Assembly: GCA_049975365.1 (NCBI GenBank)
Contig: JBNGDS010000003.1
Location: 1 to 64,000 of the forward strand
Length of the DNA: 64,000 nucleotides
Direction of reading: 5' to 3'
From: DSBG01 sp049975365
GTDB lineage: Bacteria; Desulfobacterota; Desulfomonilia; UBA1062
The position numbers were made by a program, and so were the translations under genes. Positions 42,954-51,561 of the stretch are shown here, piece after piece (the stretch's first letter is position 1; each line of letters opens with the position of its first letter). The notes beneath the pieces were generated by a model, which worked only from the letters and a program-made list of their open reading frames with translations, did not search any database and was not told where the DNA came from.

Positions 42954-44941
42954 TACTCCTCCTCCAGCGCCCTTCTCGCCTGCTCATGGGATTCATAGAT
43001 GTGGGGGGGCAGCTTCCGTTTCTTCAGCGCATCACCGAGCTTCATTCTGAAAAAGGTGTTCGTGGTGTAGCGGGTCACACCGGTGTAGAACTTCTTCACA
43101 ATGCGCTTCACCGTGTCGGTGTATTCATCTACGAGCTCGGGTGTGATGTCGAAGTTGTCGTAGTTCACGATGGCACCGACCTTCTTCCCGAGGGGAGAGA
43201 GGATTGTGTTCACCCTTTCTTCCACTTCCCTGATGTCCTCTCGAGACCTGATCCTGAGGCCCTCGAAATTCACGAAGAAGAGATTTTCCTCCGGATCATA
43301 GGTCAGGCGCTCCTCGATGGAGAGGCTTATCAGGTCATCCTTGAGCCTCATGGGCTCAGGTCTGAAGATCCGTTCATCCATCAATCGCGGATGTTTTTTC
43401 ATGATGGGTTTAAACTCCATCAGGGCGAGGATGTCCTTTTCAATATCAATGCCCGGCGCCACCTCGATGAGCTCCATCCCCTTCTTTGTCAGGGAAAAGA
43501 CGCAGCGCTCTGTCACGTACAGTACGGGGGTTCCTTTCTGCACTGCATACTTTCCACTGAAGGTGACATGCTCGACGTGGTAAAGGAATTTCTTCTCCGT
43601 ACCCTCCTGGTCTATCTTGAGTTTCCCATCCTGGACTGAAGTCTTGAGACCACGGGCAGTGAACGTTCCAACAAATACAACCTTCTTGGCGCTCTGGCTG
43701 ATGTTGATGAACCCGCCGCACCCCGCGAATTTAGGACCGAACTTGCTCACGTTCAGGTTCCCTTCCTTGTCCGCCTGTGCAAGCCCCAGGAAGCAGCAGT
43801 CCAGACCTCCCCCGTCATAATAGTCGAACTGGTACGGCTGATCGATCACGCAGTCCGGATTGGTCCCTGCACCGAAATTCAGGCCACCTGCAGGCAGACC
43901 TCCGATAATGCCGGGCTCTGCGGTGAGGGTGATGTACTCCAGGATCTTCTCCTCGTTCGCCACGTTGGATACGCCCTCCGGCATCCCGATCCCGAGGTTG
44001 ATGATGCTGTTCTTCTGGAGTTCGAATGCAGCCCTGCGGGCGATGATTTTTCGAGGGCCCATGTCCATGGGCGGCAATGACTGCACTGGTATCTTCACCT
44101 CTGAACTGAATGAAGGGTTGTAGTGTTCAGCAAAGGTCTGGGGATGATTCTCGGGCCTGGCTACCACAACGCAGTCCACCATAATTCCTGGAATCTTCAC
44201 CTGACGTGCATTCAGTGTGCCCCTGTCCGCGATCCTCTCCACCTGCACAATCACGAATCCCCCGGAATTCTTCGCTGCAGCGGCTATGGCATAGGCCTCC
44301 AGGGTGAGGGCCTCCTTTTCCATGGTCACGTTGCCGTCAGTGTCCGCAGTCGTTCCCCTGATGATGCCAACATTAATGGGGAACGTCTTATAGGCGAGGT
44401 ATTCTGTTCCGTCGAAGGTGACGAGTTCCACCAGGTCCTCTGTCGTGATCGAGTTGATCATCCCTCCACCATACCTGGGATCTACATACGTCTGGAGACC
44501 AATGGTGGTAATGGTTCGCGGCTTGTGTGCAGCAATATCCCTGAACATGTGCGATATGACACCCTGCGGGAAATTGTAGGATTCGATCTTGTTCTCAATC
44601 GCCATCTTTCCGAGCTTCGGGGCAAGGCCCCAGTGGCCTCCCACGACACGTCTGACGAGGCCTTCGTGGGCGAAGTGATTCAGTCCCCTGTCCTTCCCGT
44701 CACCCTGGCCCGCAGCATACACGAGAGTGAGATTCCGTGGTTTCCCTGTCTCGAGAAAGTACTCGTCGATCTTCAACAGAATCTCTTCAGGAACCCCGCT
44801 TCCCACGAACCCGCCTGTTGCAACCGTATCCCCGTCCTGGATGACCCGCACAGCCTCTTCTGCTGAGACAACCTTCCCCCTGCGCATCCGTGATGGCGGC
44901 AGAGCCGAGAGCATCGGGTGAACACTGGGTTTCTTGGCCAT
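42953..44941 (-). CDS. Family I acyl-CoA:carboxylate CoA-transferase, fused alpha-beta, with extra C-terminal domain
   Basis: A 662-residue CoA-transferase that moves CoA between an acyl-CoA and a free acid through a glutamyl-CoA thioester. The alpha half starts with MRRGKVVSAEEAVRVIQDGDTVATGGF. The beta half has NLGIGMPEGVSNVANEE and catalytic Glu342 in LTAEPGIIGG. About 115 residues beyond the usual end (from near LTYDPEENLFFVNFEGL) form an additional domain rich in charged helices. The ribosome site AAGGAGGGG is clear. The gene at the gap is coupled behind it. Propionate- or acetoacetate-type substrates are possible. Confidence 0.92.
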   Translation of the reverse strand: MAKKPSVHPMLSALPPSRMRRGKVVSAEEAVRVIQDGDTVATGGFVGSGVPEEILLKIDEYFLETGKPRNLTLVYAAGQGDGKDRGLNHFAHEGLVRRVVGGHWGLAPKLGKMAIENKIESYNFPQGVISHMFRDIAAHKPRTITTIGLQTYVDPRYGGGMINSITTEDLVELVTFDGTEYLAYKTFPINVGIIRGTTADTDGNVTMEKEALTLEAYAIAAAAKNSGGFVIVQVERIADRGTLNARQVKIPGIMVDCVVVARPENHPQTFAEHYNPSFSSEVKIPVQSLPPMDMGPRKIIARRAAFELQKNSIINLGIGMPEGVSNVANEEKILEYITLTAEPGIIGGLPAGGLNFGAGTNPDCVIDQPYQFDYYDGGGLDCCFLGLAQADKEGNLNVSKFGPKFAGCGGFINISQSAKKVVFVGTFTARGLKTSVQDGKLKIDQEGTEKKFLYHVEHVTFSGKYAVQKGTPVLYVTERCVFSLTKKGMELIEVAPGIDIEKDILALMEFKPIMKKHPRLMDERIFRPEPMRLKDDLISLSIEERLTYDPEENLFFVNFEGLRIRSREDIREVEERVNTILSPLGKKVGAIVNYDNFDITPELVDEYTDTVKRIVKKFYTGVTRYTTNTFFRMKLGDALKKRKLPPHIYESHEQARRALEEE

Positions 44942-45181
44942 GTCTCCCCTCCTTTTCTCGATCCTTTTTCAATGGATGGAAGAGCATTCAGAACACTGCA
45001 CAGCCCGCTCTCCTTCTCTCCCAAATGTTCCGGATCGATGAGAATCACAGTTCACAGAATATACATTCGAGAAATATTCAAAAAATATGCCACGGGCATC
45101 CTAAAATGACATGATACGCCTGGATACCGGGAGGGAATTCAACAAGGTGGAATACTATTTCTGTTTGACTGGAGAGCACTC

Positions 45182-46627
45182 TTATGCATCTGAGGAGATC
45201 TGATATTTTCTCATCTTCTTATACAGGAGAGTTCTGTGGATTCCGAGAATCCTGGCGGCCTCAGCCTTGTTCTTCGCTTCCTTGAGTGCCTGGAGGATAG
45301 CTTTTCGCTCTGCTTTTGTCTGTTCTTCCTTCAGACAGGAGGAACTCACTCCACTCGATTGTTCCCTTTTTCTCCTGAGGTGGAACGGCAGATCGCATGC
45401 ATGAATAACGTCTCCTTCAAGGGACGACATCGCCCGTTCGAGCACGTTCACAAGTTCGCGTACGTTTCCCGGCCAGTCGTACGACAACAAGACTTGTTCC
45501 GATTCATGATCGATTGTCACCTCAGAAAACGTTGCTTCCTGGGCCATCTTTTTGACCAGATGCCGTGCCAGGGGGAGGATATCATCCCTCCGATCCCTCA
45601 GCGGTGGTATGTGAAGCGGAATGACATAGAGCCGGTAGTATAAATCGCTCCGGAATTTTTCCTGTGCAATGAGTTCCTCCAGGTTCTTGTTTGTTGCAGC
45701 GATGAGCCGAAAGTCGGATCGGATGACTCTGGTGCCGCCAAGCCGTTCGAATTCTTTTTCCTCGAGGACTCTCAGCAGCTTGGGCTGCATTTCAAGGGGC
45801 ATATCGCCGATTTCATCGAGGAACAGTGTACCCCTGTGGGCGAGTTCGAATTTACCTGGCTTGCCTTCCGCTTTTGCACCTGTGAATGCACCGCGTTCAT
45901 ACCCGAAGAGTTCACTCTCGATCAGATCTTTGGGGATGGCTGCACAGTTGATCCGGATAAAGGGATAGAGTTTGCGGGAGCTTGCCTGGTGAATGGCCTG
46001 GGCGAAGAGTTCCTTCCCGGTTCCACTCTCACCGGTGATCAACACGGGAAAGAAGTTAGAAGTTGCTTTCAGGGCATCCTTTTTCAGGATCTGAAGCGAA
46101 TGACTCTCTCCGATAATGCTCTCGAACGTGTATTTCGTGGATCGCAGTGTCATGAGCTCCTGCTCATACAGTTTCACCTTGGATTCAAGATGAGAGAGCT
46201 TTTTCGCAAGCCTCCCCACATCTTTCACATCCTTGAACATCACATGGCCGAACACTGCGATCACTTTGCCATCCTTGAAGATCGGGATACGCTGCACAAT
46301 GATGTCCTGGCCCTTGATTCTCTGGATCTGGTTGATCTCCGCCTTGCCGGTCTTTCCAACGATGTGCATGCGGGTGTTCTCCACTACGTCGGTACAGTGC
46401 CTCCCGATCTGCTTTTCCGGATCAAGGCAAAGAAACTCCCCGTATGGCCTGTTGAACAGGAGTACATACCCGTCTGCATCGGTCACCATGATCCCATTGT
46501 AGATCGTGTCAAAGACCAGCCTGAAGAGTTCGAGCTGCTCCACGAGTGTCTCGCGGCCAGCAGGGAACATGGCATCGGTGACTGAGTGTTTCGTGCGCGT
46601 GTCAACAGTCCTGTTTTGATTACTCAT
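45182..46627 (-). CDS. PAS-containing sigma-54-dependent transcriptional activator
   Basis: A 481-residue enhancer-binding protein. Residues about 30-135 form a PAS sensor (FDTIYNGIMVTDADGYVLLFNRPYGEF). A coiled linker leads to the AAA+ domain with Walker A GESGTGKELFAQ, the sigma-54 contact loop GAFTGA and Walker B GTLFLDEIGDMP. The C-terminal Fis-type helix-turn-helix reads NKAEAARILGIHRTLLYKK. ATG 46627 has GGAG 5 nt upstream. It is divergent from the TRAP operon, which has a sigma-54 promoter match, so it probably controls that operon and senses its substrate or a metabolite. Confidence 0.93.
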   Translation of the reverse strand: MSNQNRTVDTRTKHSVTDAMFPAGRETLVEQLELFRLVFDTIYNGIMVTDADGYVLLFNRPYGEFLCLDPEKQIGRHCTDVVENTRMHIVGKTGKAEINQIQRIKGQDIIVQRIPIFKDGKVIAVFGHVMFKDVKDVGRLAKKLSHLESKVKLYEQELMTLRSTKYTFESIIGESHSLQILKKDALKATSNFFPVLITGESGTGKELFAQAIHQASSRKLYPFIRINCAAIPKDLIESELFGYERGAFTGAKAEGKPGKFELAHRGTLFLDEIGDMPLEMQPKLLRVLEEKEFERLGGTRVIRSDFRLIAATNKNLEELIAQEKFRSDLYYRLYVIPLHIPPLRDRRDDILPLARHLVKKMAQEATFSEVTIDHESEQVLLSYDWPGNVRELVNVLERAMSSLEGDVIHACDLPFHLRRKREQSSGVSSSCLKEEQTKAERKAILQALKEAKNKAEAARILGIHRTLLYKKMRKYQISSDA

Positions 46628-47036
46628 GGTGTCTCCGTTCATGACATGCAAAGCGTATCAAAATGTCAACATGTATACCAATTGCTACAGATCTATATAC
46701 ACATTCATGGATATGATGTCGAGAAAAAATGCACGTCTTGCAGGTGCATTCTATCGTGACCTGATCCGTCACATGCAACTCTCTTTCCCCCACCGCATAC
46801 CAATAGTAGTATTTCTCCTACATTCTGTTCCGTGTGCCCGAACTCATCGTTTCTTCATTCTCTAGTGGCAACTCTTTGGTCTGGTATTTGCAAACCACCA
46901 TATACAAGGAAACGGTTCATCAACGTGACATGCAACCTGTAGTGATATGAGGGAGTTCTCTCATCGTTGAATTGTGTCACTGCATCACGATGTTTGGCGT
47001 TTAGTTTATCAACCTACTCGAAAGGAGGTAGTCTGT
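46628..47036 (+). promoter_or_regulatory. Divergent control region of the sigma-54 activator and TRAP operon
   Basis: A 409-bp region without a gene. The activator starts at its left end and the TRAP operon at its right end. It should hold the enhancer sites of the activator between about 46640 and 46870. Partly inverted ATGTATA/TATACACAT segments lie near 46665-46705, but I cannot show that they are binding sites. The sigma-54 promoter itself is at 46876-46892. Confidence 0.5.
46876..46892 (+). promoter_or_regulatory. Sigma-54 (-24/-12) promoter of the TRAP operon
   Basis: TTGGTCTGGTATTTGCA matches the sigma-54 consensus at TTGG and TTGCA. GG at 46878-46879 and GC at 46890-46891 are separated by exactly 10 nt. 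Predicted start at about 46903, 134 nt before dctP. A sigma-54 activator gene lies next to it. Confidence 0.75.
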
Positions 47037-48122
47037 ATGAAAAGGTTCGGTTTTATTGGGGGGAGTATTCTGACACTGGTGCTGGTCCTCGTATTTGCCA
47101 CGTCTCCTGCTGTAGCCAAGGAACGGTGGAAGATGACATCCACATGGCCACCCTCCATCGACTTCATCGAGGTGGATAAGGCATTTGTGGAGAAGGTCAA
47201 TCATCTCTGCAAAGACAAGCTCGAGATCAAGTTCTTCTCGGGTGGGAGTCTTATGCCCTCGTACGAGGTCTTCGATGCAGTGGGAAAGGGAACCATCGAG
47301 GCATCTGGTGACTGGCCGAACTACTGGGCAGGCAAGGATCTGGTGTTCGATACTCTCGGCTCCTACCCCATGGGTCTCACCCCGATAGACTACATGGTCT
47401 GGTACTACCATGGAGGCGGAAAGGCCATCTATGACGAGGCCTACGGCAAGTTCAACATGGTCTACCTGGTCTATGGAGTCACCACTATGGAGTGCGGTCT
47501 TCGCAGCAACAAGCCCATCAATTCTCTTGCAGACCTCAAGGGGATGAAGATCAGGATGTCAGGCCAGCACCAGGGAAAACTCCTGAAAGATCTCGGTGCT
47601 GCACAGGTCGCCATGGCGGGACAGGAGATCTACCAGGCCCTGCAGAAGGGCGTTGTCGATGCTGCCGAGTTTTCCAGCCCGTCCACGGACTGGGGTATGG
47701 GTTTCCAGGAAGTGACAAAGTACTGGGCGGCTCCAGGCTGGCACCAGCCCGCATCGGTCCTTGGTGTCATGATCAATAAGCAGGCATGGGACAAGCTCGA
47801 TCCCGATACCCAGAGAAACCTCGTGATCGCGGCACAGGCAAACGCAATGGAGCAAACCACAAAGATCTTCTACATGTCCATTGAATACACCCAGAAGTTC
47901 ATTGACAAGGGCATTCAGATTACCACGTACAGCCAGGAGGATCTGGATACAATCGAGACGCTCATCAAGCCGCACACCGAGGAATCAGCAAAGGCAAATC
48001 CGCTCTTCAAGAAATCAATGAAGTCACAGGTGGAGTACAGAAAGGCATTCTCAAAATGGCGTTCCATGGAAGGTCCCTTCGGCTTCGGGTTCAATCCCAA
48101 GATCTATCCGGATCTTGATTAA
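47037..48122 (+). CDS. dctP: TRAP transporter periplasmic substrate-binding protein (DctP family, TakP-like)
   Basis: A 361-residue exported binding protein. ATG 47037 has an ideal AAAGGAGGT 8 nt upstream; a longer frame from 46974 is discounted. The signal peptide (FIGGSILTLVLVLVFATSPAVA) is followed by KMTSTWPPSIDFIEVDKAF. Carboxylate-binding Arg residues are expected in GLRSN and MKIRMSG. AAEFSSPSTDWGMGFQEV and the YWAAPGWHQPAS region resemble 2-oxoacid binding proteins of the TakP group. Ligand identity (2-oxo or 2-hydroxy monocarboxylate) is inferred from this resemblance and the dehydrogenase downstream. Confidence 0.92.
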   Translation: MKRFGFIGGSILTLVLVLVFATSPAVAKERWKMTSTWPPSIDFIEVDKAFVEKVNHLCKDKLEIKFFSGGSLMPSYEVFDAVGKGTIEASGDWPNYWAGKDLVFDTLGSYPMGLTPIDYMVWYYHGGGKAIYDEAYGKFNMVYLVYGVTTMECGLRSNKPINSLADLKGMKIRMSGQHQGKLLKDLGAAQVAMAGQEIYQALQKGVVDAAEFSSPSTDWGMGFQEVTKYWAAPGWHQPASVLGVMINKQAWDKLDPDTQRNLVIAAQANAMEQTTKIFYMSIEYTQKFIDKGIQITTYSQEDLDTIETLIKPHTEESAKANPLFKKSMKSQVEYRKAFSKWRSMEGPFGFGFNPKIYPDLD

Positions 48123-48333
48123 CAGCACATGGGGACGGCAGGGATTTTCAGACACAGCTCTGCCGTCCCTGGTTCCATTGACCATGTCTTGAGATGGATG
48201 CGATGAGGGTATCCGTGGAATATTGTCATGGAAACATTCAATTCCCTCAAGGGACTTCAAGGGGAGAACAGTTTCACCAGAAACAACAGGGGAACCAGAA
48301 CAGTGCAGTAGGTTTAACAGGAGGTGGAAAAAG

Positions 48334-48834
48334 GTGAAAGCATTGGTCAAACTACTCGATACAATAAGTGAGTGGACGGGCAGGATCTTCGGCTGGGTCA
48401 TCGTGCCGCTGGTGCTCCTGACGGTCATGGAGGTCATCCTCCGGAGATTTCTGAACTCACCGACTATCTGGAGCTTCGAGGTGCTCAAGCAGCTCTATGC
48501 CCTCCACTTCATGATCGTTGCCGCGTTCGCACTGCTCTATCGATCGCATGTCTCCGTGAATGTCTTCACCATGATGCTCTCACAGAAGTCAAAAGCGATC
48601 CTGGACATCGTCACGTACTTCATATTCTTCTTTCCGTTCTGTATTGTCTGCGCATGGCAGGGATACAGCTTTGCCGCTAGGTCATGGGCCATGAAGGAGA
48701 CATCATGGAGCGTGTTCGCACCTCCACTGTACCCGATTAAAACCGTCATCATCATCACCTTCATCCTGCTCATCCTCCAGGGGGTATCCGAGGTGATCAA
48801 GCGAGTGTATCTCATCAAGGGGGTGGAGCTATGA
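48334..48834 (+). CDS. dctQ: TRAP transporter small membrane subunit
   Basis: A 166-residue DctQ with four transmembrane helices (for example WVIVPLVLLTVMEVILRRF and ILDIVTYFIFFFPFCIVCAW). The small subunit pairs with DctM and helps couple the binding protein. GTG 48334 has AGGAGGTG 7 nt upstream and gives the normal length. The frame extends back to 48223, but that extension is not membrane-like. The stop overlaps the dctM start. Confidence 0.92.
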   Translation: MKALVKLLDTISEWTGRIFGWVIVPLVLLTVMEVILRRFLNSPTIWSFEVLKQLYALHFMIVAAFALLYRSHVSVNVFTMMLSQKSKAILDIVTYFIFFFPFCIVCAWQGYSFAARSWAMKETSWSVFAPPLYPIKTVIIITFILLILQGVSEVIKRVYLIKGVEL

Positions 48835-50162
48835 TGGACCTGAGCCCGGAACTTTTAACCGTCCTCATGTTTGCAGGTCTGCTCATCGGCCTGTTCATGG
48901 GACACCCTTTGGCCTTCGTGCTTGGCGGACTCGCAGTGATCTTCGGGTATATCGGCTGGGGCCCGTCGGTATTCTACGTGTTCATGAACCGCATCTGGGG
49001 CACCATGGACAACTATGTCCTCCTGGCCATACCCCTGTTCATCTTCATGGCCCAGTTCCTCGACCGGTCAGGGGTCGCCGAAGATCTGTTCAACGCACTG
49101 CGCTACCTCCTGGGACAGACCAAGGGAGGCATCGGCCTTGCAGTAGTCGGGGTGTCCACTGTGTTCGCAGCCTGTACAGGGATCATCGGGGCATCGGTGG
49201 TCACCATGGGTCTCCTGGCACTTCCCATGATGAGGAAGTACGGGTATGACGAAGAGCTGTCCTATGGAGCGATCTGTGCAGGTGGTACCCTGGGCATCCT
49301 GATCCCGCCGAGCATCATGCTCGTGGTCATGGCAAGCGAGGCAACGCTTTCAGTTGGAAAACTGTTTGCAGGAGCCGTCATCCCCGGCTTGATCCTGGCT
49401 ATCCTCTACATGATCTACATCGGTGTGCGCTGTAAAATCAACCCGAAACTCGGTCCTCCCATCAGCAGGGAGGAGCGAGCTGCCATAACGAATAAGCAGC
49501 TCTTCACCATGGTCATGAAGTCTCTGGTTCCACCCATGATTCTCATCCTCGGTGTCCTTGGGTCTATCTTCTTCGGCATCGCAACCCCCACGGAGGCCGC
49601 TGGCGTCGGGGCATTTCTGGCTTTCCTGATGGTGCTGGGGTATCGGAAATTTACCTGGAAAGGCCTGTACCAGGCAGTCATGCAGACAGCGAAAACCAAT
49701 GCCATGGTCATCATCATCCTGTGCGGGGCAACCTGCTTTACCGGGGTATTCCTCGGCGTGGGCGGTGGAGACGTTGTGACTGATTTCGTGAATGGCCTGG
49801 GACTGGGGAAATGGGGAACCTTCTGGGTCATGCAGCTCATTGTTCTGCTGCTGGGGGCGTTCATTGACTGGATCGGGATCGTGCTCATCTGCTTCCCTCT
49901 CTTCCTGCCCATAGCCCAGGATCTCGGGTTTGACACGATATGGTTCGTCATCACCATCGCCGTGAATCTGCAGGCATCGTTCCTGACCCCGCCCTTCGGT
50001 TACGCCCTGTTCTACATCAAGGGCGTAGATCCGGACCGGATCGATATTAAACGGGTCTACAAGGGCATTATCCCGTATGTGATCATGGTCGTAATCGGCC
50101 TGGCCATCACCACCTACTTCCCCCAGACCGTAACTTGGCTGGGCACATTTGTCGGTGACTGA
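48831..50162 (+). CDS. dctM: TRAP transporter large membrane subunit
   Basis: A 443-residue DctM, the sodium-coupled transporter subunit with about 11-12 transmembrane helices. Characteristic segments include LLAIPLFIFMAQFLDRSG, CTGIIGASVVTMGLLALPMM, GTLGILIPPSIMLV and SFLTPPFGYALFYIKGV. ATGATG at the start overlaps the dctQ stop (ATGA). The length and order dctP-dctQ-dctM are typical. It takes up the organic acid bound by DctP, driven by the sodium gradient. Confidence 0.95.
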   Translation: MMDLSPELLTVLMFAGLLIGLFMGHPLAFVLGGLAVIFGYIGWGPSVFYVFMNRIWGTMDNYVLLAIPLFIFMAQFLDRSGVAEDLFNALRYLLGQTKGGIGLAVVGVSTVFAACTGIIGASVVTMGLLALPMMRKYGYDEELSYGAICAGGTLGILIPPSIMLVVMASEATLSVGKLFAGAVIPGLILAILYMIYIGVRCKINPKLGPPISREERAAITNKQLFTMVMKSLVPPMILILGVLGSIFFGIATPTEAAGVGAFLAFLMVLGYRKFTWKGLYQAVMQTAKTNAMVIIILCGATCFTGVFLGVGGGDVVTDFVNGLGLGKWGTFWVMQLIVLLLGAFIDWIGIVLICFPLFLPIAQDLGFDTIWFVITIAVNLQASFLTPPFGYALFYIKGVDPDRIDIKRVYKGIIPYVIMVVIGLAITTYFPQTVTWLGTFVGD

Positions 50163-50201
50163 CGCATGTGGAGGTGATCAAGGATTCATGGGAGGTGAGC
50201 G

Positions 50202-51446
50202 ATGAAACATTTGATGTTGAGAACAAGTTCCATGCTCATGGCGCTTTTTATACTCATACTCAGTGCACCGGGAATGAGTGTATCTGCAGAGGAGCCTTAT
50301 CATCTTGGGGTTGCCCTCGGTCTGTCCGGCCCTGGAGCGCTGTACAGCCACGACGGTTTAAAGGCCATTGAGCTTGCAGTCGAAGAGATTAATGCGCTGG
50401 GAGGGTTCCTGGGGAAGCACCCGATACAGCTCTTTGTGCGGGATACTCTCACTCAGCCCGACCCTGCTGCAAAAAAGGCCCGCGAGCTGATCCTGGATGA
50501 CAACGTTCGGTGCATCCTCGGCACCTACTCCAGTGCGGCTGCGCTTGCGATCAAGCCGATCTGCAGGGAGCACAGGGTGCTTCACATCGCGGCCATCAGC
50601 AATTCGGAAAACCTCACAAAGGACGACTTCAGCCCCTACACCTTTTCCGTGGTGCCAAACACATACATGCAGGCAAAGGCTGTGGCTCTCGCTGTCTCAA
50701 AATTCTCCAAGGACAAAGGCTGGTCGACATACGTAACCCTTGCGTCCGATTACGAATGGGGCAAATCAACACAGTCGAACTTCGTTGATATCTTAAAAGA
50801 GGTATCGCCTGAAATCAGCCTGAAGGCGGAATTCTGGCCGCCGCTCGGAGAGACAGAGTTCTATCCGTATATCAGGAAGATCATCATAGAGAAGCCGGAC
50901 TTCATCTATGGCTCGCTCGCGTCCAAGGACAATGAGTACTGGCTCAACCAGGCAAAGACCTTCGGCCTCTTCGAACTCATTCCCTACCAGGGGTCCCTCA
51001 TCAGTGTCTCGGAACTCATTGCACAGGGAGAACTACTGCCAAGGGGTGTTGTCGGTCTGACCCGTGCACCGTTCTTTGCCCACATGGACGTGCCCATGAT
51101 GAGCCACTTCGTGAACAGCTACAAGGCACGATTCGGTCAGTACCCCAGTGACTGGGCAGTTTTGGAATATGATGCAGTGTATGCCCTGAAGCAGGGCATC
51201 GAGAAGGCAGGGACTATTGACAGTGTACATGTCAAGGATGCCATGAGCGGCATGACGATCAAGACCTGCAGAGGTGAACTCACGTTTCGGAACATCGACA
51301 ACCAGCTCAACTGCCCGTCGTATGTCGGCATGGTGGGGAAAGACCCGGCATACCCGTTCCCGATCTACAAAGACCTGATCATAATCAAAGGAGAAGATTC
51401 CTGGAGGCCGGAGAGCGAGATCCAGTCATCACGAGACAAGGGATAG
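50202..51446 (+). CDS. Branched-chain amino acid-type periplasmic binding protein, in a TRAP operon
   Basis: A 414-residue exported protein of the LivK/Peripla_BP_6 fold. The signal peptide (MLRTSSMLMALFILILSAPGMSVSA) is followed by LGVALGLSGPGALYSHDGLKAIELAVEEINALGG. ILGTYSSAAALAI and VTLASDYEWGKS follow in the two lobes. This fold belongs to ABC importers or to sensor ectodomains, not to TRAP transporters, and no ABC permease or ATPase genes accompany it. It starts 39 nt after dctM and ends at a strong terminator, so it belongs to the TRAP transcript. It may deliver or sense the same ligand. Confidence 0.9.
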   Translation: MKHLMLRTSSMLMALFILILSAPGMSVSAEEPYHLGVALGLSGPGALYSHDGLKAIELAVEEINALGGFLGKHPIQLFVRDTLTQPDPAAKKARELILDDNVRCILGTYSSAAALAIKPICREHRVLHIAAISNSENLTKDDFSPYTFSVVPNTYMQAKAVALAVSKFSKDKGWSTYVTLASDYEWGKSTQSNFVDILKEVSPEISLKAEFWPPLGETEFYPYIRKIIIEKPDFIYGSLASKDNEYWLNQAKTFGLFELIPYQGSLISVSELIAQGELLPRGVVGLTRAPFFAHMDVPMMSHFVNSYKARFGQYPSDWAVLEYDAVYALKQGIEKAGTIDSVHVKDAMSGMTIKTCRGELTFRNIDNQLNCPSYVGMVGKDPAYPFPIYKDLIIIKGEDSWRPESEIQSSRDKG

Positions 51447-51490
51447 ATGAAATCCATTCCAACCTCCTTTTTTTGAGGATTCCCTACTAC

Positions 51491-51524
51491 AATGCAGGAC
51501 CTTCCCCTGGTCCTGCATTTTTTT
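51491..51524 (+). terminator. Intrinsic terminator of the TRAP operon
   Basis: AATGCAGGACC (51491-51501) pairs perfectly with GGTCCTGCATT (51509-51519), 7-nt loop, followed by a T-run to 51524. It separates the binding protein from the FAD dehydrogenase gene, which begins 38 nt later. Confidence 0.92.
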
Positions 51525-51561
51525 CTTTGTGAACTTGACCTGCCGTGAGAAAGGAAAGGAT

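Noticed and set aside
45057..45079. Inverted repeat GAATAT...ATATTC upstream of the CoA-transferase gene
   Set aside because: AT-rich and short with an 11-nt spacer; likely chance without other copies.
45089..45101. Possible sigma-54 promoter for the CoA-transferase gene on the minus strand (GG...GC)
   Set aside because: The GG and GC are separated by 9 nt, not 10, and the flanking bases are poor.
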